Part shown: positions 55,302 to 62,471 of the stretch, piece by piece
Layout of the letters: every line of letters begins with the position of its first letter
How positions within the stretch are numbered: the first letter of the stretch is position 1
Origin: Porphyromonadaceae bacterium
Lineage (GTDB): Bacteria; Bacteroidota; Bacteroidia; Bacteroidales; Dysgonomonadaceae
Length of the DNA: 64,000 bases
Direction of reading: 5' to 3'
Assembly (NCBI GenBank): GCA_022840285.1
Contig: JALHIE010000001.1
Coordinates: 62,001 to 126,000, forward strand
The notes under the pieces: generated by a model
What the model was told of the DNA's origin: nothing
What the model saw: only the letters and a program-made list of their open reading frames with translations
Databases searched by the model: none
Position numbers and translations under genes: made by a program

Positions 55302-55703
55302 TCATTTTTCAATTTCTTCCATGTCGTGCAAATGCAGGTTTAGCGACCGCATCGATATTTGTATTTCGCGGACGCAAATGGCCAATGAAATAATAAGCAG
55401 GATCAATGCAACGCCGAAAATGTAGCCGGCCGCATTGTACATTTTGATGTAAATGAAGAACATGCTTACCACGCACAGCAAAAGGCTCATTATGCCGTAC
55501 ACCTGCATGCTCTGGATAAGGTTTAGCCTCTTCCGCAAATTAGCAATTTGCGGAAGAGCTACCGAGTTTTTATCTTCGATCACTTTCTCTTTCAGGTTCC
55601 TGACCAGTTGTGCATAGGACAAAAACCGGTTGGTGTAGGCAAGCATCAGTAAGGATATAGCCGAAAACAAGAGCGACGGCGTAGTTAAACTTAATTGTTC
55701 CAT
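55302..55703 (-). CDS. DUF2721 membrane protein
   Basis: A 133-residue protein with three predicted transmembrane helices (about 8-25, 68-88 and 93-112) and a charged N-terminal loop (RNLKEKVIEDKNS). The arrangement fits DUF2721. Function unknown. It is the last gene of the leftward run and converges on the NifX-like gene, with 14 bp between the stops. Confidence 0.82.
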   Translation of the reverse strand: MEQLSLTTPSLLFSAISLLMLAYTNRFLSYAQLVRNLKEKVIEDKNSVALPQIANLRKRLNLIQSMQVYGIMSLLLCVVSMFFIYIKMYNAAGYIFGVALILLIISLAICVREIQISMRSLNLHLHDMEEIEK

Positions 55704-55724
55704 CTTGTTTATAATTGGATTGTT

Positions 55725-57494
55725 TTATTCTTTTACGTATACACGCTTTACGCGGGGAGAAATCGAAGTCAGGATTTCGTAAGGGATGGTGTCTATACTT
55801 TCTGCAACCTCCAATACCGGCAGGTTTTCCCCGAAGACGATCACCGAATCGCCTTCCTTCGCATCGATGCCGGTAATGTCAACCATACAGAGGTCCATGC
55901 AGACATTTCCCACGATAGGGGCATATTTGCCGTTTATCCATACTTTCCCCTTTCTGTTCCCGGATTTTCTGTCCAGCCCGTCGGCATAACCAATGCGGAT
56001 AGTGGCTATTTTTGCATCGCGGTTAAGGGCCTCTTTTCTTCCGTAACCTACTGTTTCGTGGTTTGGGATTTCCTGAATCTGCAAGATGGTCGTTTTGAGG
56101 GTAGAGACGTTCTTCAACCCGTTTAACCCGCTTGCACTCACCCCGTACAGCCCTATTCCCAGCCGGACCATATCCCACTGTGCATCGATAAATCGTTCAA
56201 TGCCTGCTGAATTGAGGATGTGTTTCCAAACAGGATATCCCAACTTCTCCCCGATTTCCCGATGAGCGGCATCGATAATATCGATCTGTTCCTGCGTAAA
56301 GCTGTCAAACATCCAGCTTTCACTGGCAGCGAGGTGGGAGAAAACCGACTTCACCTGCAATCCTTTTTGTGATTTTAACCTTTCCAGGAGTTCCGGTATC
56401 TGAGCGGGGAGGAATCCCAGTCGGTGCATGCCGGTGTCAATCTTCACGTGAATGGGGTAGTTGGTTATGCCGCGCCTTTCGGCTTCCCGGATAAATGCGT
56501 CCAATATCCTGAAATTATATACCTCGGGCTCCAGGTCTTTCGAAAACAGCTCTTCAAATCCGTTGACTTCCGGGTTCAACACAATTATCGGAGTGGAAAT
56601 GCCTTCCTTTCTCAACTCAATTCCTTCCTCCGCAACGGCAACGGCAAAATATGCGCAACGGTGATATTGCAGCGTTTTGGCAATTTCTACGGCACCGGCT
56701 CCGTATCCGTTGGCTTTCACCATGCAGATAAGTTTCGTTTGCGGGGATATTCTCGATTTGTAAAAGTTGAAGTTATGGACGAGGGCATCCAGGTCAACCT
56801 CCAGAACAGTTTCGTGAATCCGTTGTTCCAGAAGCTCGTTGATTTGTTCGAAATGATATCTCCGGGCGCCTTTCAATAGAATCAGCTCGTTTTCGAATTC
56901 TTTCCACGTGTCGGAACGGATGAAATCTTCGGTAGAGCGGAAAAAATGCTTTTCCCGGACAGTGAATACTTCGCTGTTCTCGCAAATATCGTGTCCGATC
57001 CCGATAAGCTTTTCAATTCCGCTTTGCTGCACCAGTTCAGCCACATGCTTGTATAGCGATTTCGGCAACAATCCCGTTTGCAGGATATCGGAGATAATCA
57101 GCGTTTTCCGTAACGACTGTTCCACTTTCCGCTGTTGTTGGAAATCGAGGGCGATCTTGACGGAATTGATGTCAGAATTGTAGGTGTCGTTGATGATGGT
57201 GCAGTTGTTTTTTCCCTGACGAACGTCCAGGCGCATGGCTACAGGCTCCAGTTTCATCATGCGTTCGGATATTGTTCCGGGCTTGACGTTTAAGTAAAGC
57301 ATAACGGCCAGGCAACTGATGGCATTTTCAACGGATGCATCATCGGTGAACGGTATGGAAACGGAGTACTCGAAATTGAGAAACGAGTAATAAATGGTGG
57401 TTTTGTTCCCATTTTTCTCCGTTTTACGGATGTAGAGCGGAGCATCGGGATATTTTCGTGACCAGCAAAACGATTTTTGCGACAATACCGTCAT
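55725..57494 (-). CDS. alr: MurF C-terminal part fused to alanine racemase (3' fragment of a broken murF-alr)
   Basis: A 589-residue frame. The first 210 residues or so are the middle and C-terminal domains of MurF (CTIINDTYNSDINSVKIALD near 98-117, ELILLKGARRYHFEQI). Residues about 225-589 are alanine racemase, with the PLP lysine K260 in CMVKANGYGAG and the C-terminal catalytic region (YGRKEALNRDAKIATIRIGYADGLDR). In many Bacteroidales, UDP-MurNAc-tripeptide:D-Ala-D-Ala ligase and alanine racemase are one protein, so this should continue from the upstream fragment. The ATG at 57494 is only the first in-frame start after the break. The upstream frame reads LNQSAD before it, fitting the middle of MurF. 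Confidence 0.88.
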   Translation of the reverse strand: MTVLSQKSFCWSRKYPDAPLYIRKTEKNGNKTTIYYSFLNFEYSVSIPFTDDASVENAISCLAVMLYLNVKPGTISERMMKLEPVAMRLDVRQGKNNCTIINDTYNSDINSVKIALDFQQQRKVEQSLRKTLIISDILQTGLLPKSLYKHVAELVQQSGIEKLIGIGHDICENSEVFTVREKHFFRSTEDFIRSDTWKEFENELILLKGARRYHFEQINELLEQRIHETVLEVDLDALVHNFNFYKSRISPQTKLICMVKANGYGAGAVEIAKTLQYHRCAYFAVAVAEEGIELRKEGISTPIIVLNPEVNGFEELFSKDLEPEVYNFRILDAFIREAERRGITNYPIHVKIDTGMHRLGFLPAQIPELLERLKSQKGLQVKSVFSHLAASESWMFDSFTQEQIDIIDAAHREIGEKLGYPVWKHILNSAGIERFIDAQWDMVRLGIGLYGVSASGLNGLKNVSTLKTTILQIQEIPNHETVGYGRKEALNRDAKIATIRIGYADGLDRKSGNRKGKVWINGKYAPIVGNVCMDLCMVDITGIDAKEGDSVIVFGENLPVLEVAESIDTIPYEILTSISPRVKRVYVKE

Positions 57495-58105
57495 GTCCGC
57501 CGATTGATTGAGTTTTCCTGATGCGCTTCCCCCAACTTTGTAAAGACACCGATCGTGGGGCGGATAACCGGTTCCAGATACTTCATTTCGTCGGGTTGAG
57601 AGATTCCCGCTTCGAATATGGCTAAGGTGGCGTTTTCATTCAGCTCCCAGACAGATAACGGAACGCCGGTTTGGGAATTGTAGCTTCGCGGTGAGCGTGT
57701 AATGTTGTAATCCTCTTCCAGGAGCTGATAAAGCCACTCCTTGACAATGGTTTTTCCGTTGCTTCCGGTTATCCCGATCACGGGGATGTCGAATTGTTTC
57801 CGGTGATAGGCCGCTAGTTTCTGCAGGGCGTGGAGCGTGTTGGTAACTTTGAGGAAGTTGGCATCCGTAAAGGTTTTCCATTCCGGAAAAATCTTGGTCA
57901 CCACAAAGTTCTTTACGCCCGAGCCGTATAAATCGGCGATGAATTTATGCGCATCGTTCTGTTTGGTTTCGATGGCGAAAAACAACGTTTCCTGCGGATG
58001 GCTCAGCTTTCGGCTGTCGGTAAGCAACAGCGATACCTCACCCTCTGTGATGTGTTGATTCTTTATGCCCAGTATGGAGGCTATTTTCAGGATTGAGTAC
58101 TTCAT
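57491..58105 (-). CDS. murF: MurF N-terminal part (5' fragment of a broken murF-alr)
   Basis: A 204-residue frame starting MKYSILKIASILGIK. It contains the Mur ligase N-terminal domain, the ATP-binding loop GITGSNGKT at 111-119, RSYNSQTGVPLSVWEL and FEAGISQPDEM. It runs normally to FTKLGEAHQEN (residue 198) and then ends after six aberrant residues. The next expected part of MurF (the segment after the HQEN motif, estimated at 30-45 residues) is missing, and the reading frame changes to that of the downstream fragment. The ATG overlaps the GSCFA stop codon by 4 bp (ATGA), a sign of an intact operon. Confidence 0.88.
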   Translation of the reverse strand: MKYSILKIASILGIKNQHITEGEVSLLLTDSRKLSHPQETLFFAIETKQNDAHKFIADLYGSGVKNFVVTKIFPEWKTFTDANFLKVTNTLHALQKLAAYHRKQFDIPVIGITGSNGKTIVKEWLYQLLEEDYNITRSPRSYNSQTGVPLSVWELNENATLAIFEAGISQPDEMKYLEPVIRPTIGVFTKLGEAHQENSINRRT

Positions 58106-59091
58106 TGGTTTATTTTTTCTATTAACTCTTCCGTTTCCCGGAGACAATCTATTTGGGGGTGATTGTGCCGGAAAAGCATCAATCGTTGTAATGTTTGCTT
58201 TAAAAATTGACGGTAATTTTCGGTCTGTTCGTTCAAGGGAACGTGTTTTAGTGAGCGGCTGAGTTGACTCCATTCCGAATTGGCATTTTGTGTCTTCTCC
58301 CGAAAAAAAGTTTCACTGAACCGCTCCCAGATGTAATCGGTGGCAATGGAGGACGGGTGCATCATATCCCCGGCAAAGAAACGATAATCGCGCAGTTCGT
58401 CCAGTAAAATCTCGTAGGCCGGAAAGTAGAAGAGTGCGGTTGCATGCAATTCCTGTAATTTGTCTATTGCCAGGTGGAGGATGGATTTGCTGATCTGATT
58501 TTCGTGTGCGCCGTCTTTCCAATGCCGGATAGGTGAAACGGTGAAGATAAATTTTACAGCCGGATTAAGTGCGGAAATAGCATCGATGATGCCGTTCCAT
58601 TCTTTTACTATCGTTTCGACCGTTAATCTTTTCCTTGAAAAGGTGTCGGACGGAAATTTATGGCAATTGGCAACCACTTCTCCGGTCGATTTCAGCATAT
58701 AAGCGTAAGCCGTTCCGAAAGTGACGAGGAAAACATCCGTCCCGGAAATACATGCCGCTGATTCGTCAAACGACCGGGAAATGTTCTCCAGACTCTTGTT
58801 CTTGTCCGGATGGGAAAACCGGCCGTGGTGCAGAAAACTTTGGTAAACACCGTTGTGAAAAACAAGGTCGGCCTCGTTGAAGTTTCTGCCCGACAGTAAC
58901 CGTTTTACGACTTCTGCAATAGAGGAGGGATTGTACACGATCCCGAAAGGATTTACATTTACCCGAAACTTATATTCCAACAGCTTGGCGCCCATGTTTT
59001 CTGAAAAACAAGAGCCAAGCAGCATTATCCTCGTGGAATGATCGATCCGGAAAGTTGATTCCGGAATGATTACCGGTGTCCTGAAGTCCAT
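58102..59091 (-). CDS. GSCFA-domain protein
   Basis: A 329-residue protein named for its motif, here LLGSCFSENMGAKL at about residues 24-37. The domain belongs to the SGNH/GDSL-like hydrolases; a later DVFLVTFGTAYAYM and GDMMHPSSIATDYIWERF hold the likely catalytic histidine region. Substrate not established. It overlaps murF by 4 bp. Confidence 0.88.
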   Translation of the reverse strand: MDFRTPVIIPESTFRIDHSTRIMLLGSCFSENMGAKLLEYKFRVNVNPFGIVYNPSSIAEVVKRLLSGRNFNEADLVFHNGVYQSFLHHGRFSHPDKNKSLENISRSFDESAACISGTDVFLVTFGTAYAYMLKSTGEVVANCHKFPSDTFSRKRLTVETIVKEWNGIIDAISALNPAVKFIFTVSPIRHWKDGAHENQISKSILHLAIDKLQELHATALFYFPAYEILLDELRDYRFFAGDMMHPSSIATDYIWERFSETFFREKTQNANSEWSQLSRSLKHVPLNEQTENYRQFLKQTLQRLMLFRHNHPQIDCLRETEELIEKINQ

Positions 59092-59197
59092 CGCTAACTA
59101 AATTCTTGTACAAAAATAGCGATTAACCTTTCAACTTTGAAATCTGAATGATTATTATTTGTGAATAAAGTTCAAAGTCTTTCTTCCCCGGGTATAT

Positions 59198-59280
59198 AAA
59201 AAAGGAAAGGTTGTCTCACGACAACCAATCTTCATTGTTAACCTTAAATCTAATACCATGAAAAACACGGTGCAAATATA
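59198..59280 (-). ncRNA. Candidate small RNA with own promoter and terminator
   Basis: On the minus strand, TATATTTG (59280-59273) matches the -7 consensus. About 7 bp on, a transcript would start and run some 68 nt to a hairpin GGTTGTC-GTGA-GACAACC (59226-59209), then TTTCC and T6 (59203-59198). There is no credible open frame. The unit lies alone between the rRNA methyltransferase and GSCFA genes. It may belong to a conserved Bacteroidales RNA family; that is a recollection, not a database hit. Confidence 0.5.
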
Positions 59281-59388
59281 AAGGTTTTTTCTACACTAAA
59301 AAAATATTTCCGCGGAAAAAGTGCTCTATTTTGCATCAATTAACCGAAAAGTACTGTTTCGGGTGGATTATAAGTGTTTTTTCACACT

Positions 59389-60588
59389 TTATTCCACAGA
59401 CAAGACCAATCCTTTCAGGTATTCACCCTCGGGGTGATAAATGTTGATGGGGTGATCGGCGGGTTGGGTAAGTTGATGGAGGATGCTGACTTTTCTTCCC
59501 GAGATGGCGGCTGCGCTGAATACAGCCAGACGGAACTGTTCTTTGCTTATGGCCTGGGAGCAGGAGAAAGTGAACAGGATTCCCTCCTGTTTGATTTTTT
59601 CCAACGCTGTCAGGTTGAGCCGTTTGTATCCTTGCAGGGCATTGCTTATGGCGCCGCGGTGTTTGGCAAAAGCCGGCGGATCAAGAACAATCAGGTCGTA
59701 GGCACCCGCAACAGATGCTTTCAAGAACTTAAACGCATCTTCCGAAAAAGAGGTGTGCCGGGGCTCTTCCCCGAAGTTGAGCCGGATATTTTCGTCGGTC
59801 AGCGATACGGCTTTGGCGGAACTGTCGACGGAATGAACCGACCGGGCTCCGCCGCGCAGCGCGTAAACAGAGAATCCTCCGGTATAGCAAAACATGTTCA
59901 GCACGTCTTTACCGGCAGCATACTTTTCGAGCAACCGGCGGTTTTCACGTTGATCGATAAAGAAACCGGTCTTCTGCCCGCGCAACCAATCAATATTGAA
60001 TTTTAATCCGTTTTCCAGGGCGACGGGGTCTGCGTTTTGCCCGCCCAGCAGGTAACCGTTGCCGGTTTCAATGCCTGTCTTAAGCGGAAGTGTCCCTTCT
60101 GACTTGTAAAAAATGTTTTCGAGGTTAGCTTTTCCCAGTACGTGCTGCAACGCGTCAACGATTTTTTCTTTGTCGGCATCCATTCCCACAGAATGTGCCT
60201 GGACAACCGCCGTTTTTCCGTACATGTCGATAATGAGCCCCGGCAAGTGGTCTCCTTCGCCGTGAACCAGCCGGAAAGTATTGTTGCCGGCCTGCAACAA
60301 TCCAATCTTCATGCGCATCCGGTATGCGGAAGAAATACGGCGGGCGTAGAAATCCGCATTTATGGTCTCGTCCGTAAAGGATAAAATGCGGACGGAAATG
60401 CTTCCGACCTGGTAGTGCCCTACACCCAGGAATTCCCCGTTGGCGGAAAAAACCCGTACCGTGTCTCCTTCCTGAATGCCTTGCCCTGTTTTGGCAATGG
60501 CGCCGGAAAAAATCCAGGGATGAAACCGCTTGAGTGATTCTTCTTTCCCGGGGCGCAGGATGATCTGATTTGTCTTATTCGCTTCCAT
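59389..60588 (-). CDS. RlmI-family class I SAM-dependent rRNA methyltransferase
   Basis: A 399-residue enzyme with an N-terminal PUA domain (ILRPGKEESLKRFHPWIFSGAI, residues 10-31) and a Rossmann methyltransferase domain. Motifs are MFCYTGGFSVYALRGGA near residue 235, DLIVLDPPAFAKHRG near 302 and FTFSCSQAISKEQF with the conserved cysteine. RlmI methylates C5 of a cytosine in 23S rRNA in E. coli; the exact position here is unknown. Its start overlaps the exonuclease 3' end by 14 bp. Confidence 0.9.
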   Translation of the reverse strand: MEANKTNQIILRPGKEESLKRFHPWIFSGAIAKTGQGIQEGDTVRVFSANGEFLGVGHYQVGSISVRILSFTDETINADFYARRISSAYRMRMKIGLLQAGNNTFRLVHGEGDHLPGLIIDMYGKTAVVQAHSVGMDADKEKIVDALQHVLGKANLENIFYKSEGTLPLKTGIETGNGYLLGGQNADPVALENGLKFNIDWLRGQKTGFFIDQRENRRLLEKYAAGKDVLNMFCYTGGFSVYALRGGARSVHSVDSSAKAVSLTDENIRLNFGEEPRHTSFSEDAFKFLKASVAGAYDLIVLDPPAFAKHRGAISNALQGYKRLNLTALEKIKQEGILFTFSCSQAISKEQFRLAVFSAAAISGRKVSILHQLTQPADHPINIYHPEGEYLKGLVLSVE

Positions 60589-61153
60589 TGCTGATCAGGT
60601 GGTTGTAAATACGCAGGCAGGCCCATGCATCCATAGCCGCGTAGTTTTTTTGGGCTTCACTCAGGGAAGTGGCTTCCCAATTGGAAAGGCGTTGATTTTT
60701 AGATATTTTTTTACCAAATAGGATGGCATAAATCCGCTGTAAGCCGTTGTCGTCAATGCCGTATTCATCAACAAAAGACTGCAGGTCGATGAAGTTTTGC
60801 GGTTTTTTGTCGGAGCGTTTTCGGATGGCGGCAAAATCGTCGCGAAGCGAAAGCCCTATTTTCTTGATGTCCGGATTACAGATGATTTCGTCCAGTTCAT
60901 CGGGATATCCGATTTTGTTCAACCGGAAGAGATAACATTTCTCCGTGGTGGAAAGCTGCATCAGCGCCACTTTGTGGGCCTGTCCCCGTTTGAATGCCGG
61001 CTTGGTTTCCGTGTCAAAACCCAACCGGGAATGTTTCATCAGGTCAGCCACCGCTTTCTCTACTTCACTTTCGTGATCCACAACTATTGTTTTTCCAGCA
61101 TAAACCTCTGGTGGAAGTTCTGCCACTGCTTCTTTTGAAATGGTTAATCCCAC
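60575..61153 (-). CDS. DEDD-family 3'-5' exonuclease
   Basis: A 192-residue RNase D-like exonuclease domain: LGFDTETKPAF (ExoI Asp and Glu near residue 50), IGLSLRDDFAAI (ExoII) and NYAAMDAWACLRIY (ExoIII, Tyr-x3-Asp). No HRDC domain, as in short 3'-5' exonuclease-domain proteins. The GTG at 61153 (GTG-GGA-TTA-ACC) is chosen because it overlaps the DUF5063 stop by 10 bp and similarity begins there; the longer frame to 61282 lies inside DUF5063. Confidence 0.88.
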   Translation of the reverse strand: MGLTISKEAVAELPPEVYAGKTIVVDHESEVEKAVADLMKHSRLGFDTETKPAFKRGQAHKVALMQLSTTEKCYLFRLNKIGYPDELDEIICNPDIKKIGLSLRDDFAAIRKRSDKKPQNFIDLQSFVDEYGIDDNGLQRIYAILFGKKISKNQRLSNWEATSLSEAQKNYAAMDAWACLRIYNHLISNGSE

Positions 61154-61752
61154 AAATCCTCCTCGTTTAAATCGGTTTCCAGTAGATTGTCTTTCCCCTC
61201 GCTGTGGTAAAGTACGGAATGCAACGGCCTCAATACATTGATCAGTTTTTGTCCCCAGTATGACTGAAAATTTTGCTGGCAAACGAAAAGCGCATCGTTC
61301 ATCTGATCGGTCAGACCGTACTGGTAAACCGAAACAAAATTTCTTACATCCTGATAGATGTCCGCAATATTCTCCGAAACAAATGCTGATACCGGACGTT
61401 CGCTGTATTTCATGTCCTCAACAAAAACATCCAGATAAACATCCTCCTCGCCCATGATCGATGAAACAGTGGCCGATACTCGGGCATAATCCTCCTCTTT
61501 GACGAATGTCTCCGGGGATTCATCGTTTATTTCCACTGTTTTCGGCAGAAGCGATGCTTTAATGTACATCAACGGCAAAAGTTTGAGTATCTTATCGATC
61601 CACCTTTCGCGCGAAACGGCTTCTCCGTTTTCCAGAAAAGCGCAAAATTCCACGGCGACCGTCACGAAATCGATTACGGTGGGCGAGTAAACTATATTGT
61701 CGGATTTCTTATTCAACATTTTATTTACCATATGCAATGCAAAAGTACTCAT
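61144..61752 (-). CDS. DUF5063 protein
   Basis: A 202-residue soluble, mainly helical acidic protein. The segment VYSPTVIDFVTVAVEFCAFLEN near residue 22 and the end SYWGQKLINVLRPLHSVLY match the DUF5063 family of Bacteroidota. Function unknown. A second in-frame ATG at 61731 is possible. It leads the operon DUF5063 - exonuclease - rRNA methyltransferase. Confidence 0.75.
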   Translation of the reverse strand: MSTFALHMVNKMLNKKSDNIVYSPTVIDFVTVAVEFCAFLENGEAVSRERWIDKILKLLPLMYIKASLLPKTVEINDESPETFVKEEDYARVSATVSSIMGEEDVYLDVFVEDMKYSERPVSAFVSENIADIYQDVRNFVSVYQYGLTDQMNDALFVCQQNFQSYWGQKLINVLRPLHSVLYHSEGKDNLLETDLNEEDLWD

Positions 61753-61868
61753 TTATTTTCAGACAACGATCTGCTCAATGCTCATTTCCATGTTCATTTG
61801 AAAAGTTGACTGGAAAAAGTGCAACGGTCCGGTATTGATGAAGGATGTAAGGGGATTTTAACGCTTTC

Positions 61869-61882
61869 TGTGTTCGAACACA
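61869..61882. repeat. 14-bp perfect palindrome
   Basis: TGTGTTCGAACACA, followed on the plus strand by CAGTTTTTTT. With the flanks (CTGTGT...ACACACAG) it could fold as a short terminator-like hairpin, but no rightward gene precedes it, so an operator is as likely. Confidence 0.45.
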
Positions 61883-62093
61883 CAGTTTTTTTGGTTTAAG
61901 TTATCTTATAATCAGGGAGGTAGGGGTAGAATGCGTAGCCCAAACGGTTGGAGTTCCCATTGAAATAGCAGCCAGGATTCAACAGTTCAAACCCGATATC
62001 CGCGGCGGATCATTTTTTATTCTTTTTTTTGCTTGATAAAACTTCAACTATTCTTAATATTATATTTTTTTAAGTTTTTTTTAAAAAATATCC

Positions 62094-62124
62094 TTGATAA
62101 CCATGAAAGTTCTTTATACTTTTG
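62094..62124 (+). promoter_or_regulatory. Promoter of the SusC-like gene
   Basis: TTG (62094-62096), a 20-bp spacer, then TACTTTTG (62117-62124). The transcript would begin near 62131 and carry about 340 nt of untranslated leader. Confidence 0.55.
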
Positions 62125-62471
62125 TGCTCGTACACAATTTGCCAATTCTTTCCCAATGGGTGAAAAATAGGAGATGCAATTTGTGTTTTTTATTCTTGAT
62201 TCTTTTGGAGAAAGGCAATTCATAAAATTATTTATTTATTTTCCGGCTTTTGAGGGATAAAAAATCCAAGCAATGTTTGTTTATTTGCTCAAAATGTCAT
62301 GTAATAGCAAGTTATTTCCAAAAAACGTTATTGTACTTCCTGAACTCTTGCTAAAACCGGATTGGATAAATAAAAAAAAGTATAAAGTAGGGATCGTGTG
62401 GTAACACCATTCAAAACAACAACTCAATAAATTAAATTTATTTTATTAATCTAAACAAATGAAAAAATGAG

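Larger units (their letters stand above)
61753..62471. other. Long AT-rich divergent intergenic region
   Basis: 719 bp between DUF5063 (leftward) and the SusC-like gene (rightward), with no credible open frame. It holds a 14-bp palindrome (61869-61882), a well-spaced promoter (62094-62124) and a leader of about 340 nt before the SusC-like ATG. No known riboswitch or ECF-sigma/anti-sigma gene was recognised in it. Confidence 0.7.

Noticed and set aside
59341..59363. Hairpin CCGAAA...TTTCGG just past the rRNA methyltransferase stop
   Set aside because: The stem has only 6 bp and no clear T-tract, so I do not call it as a terminator.
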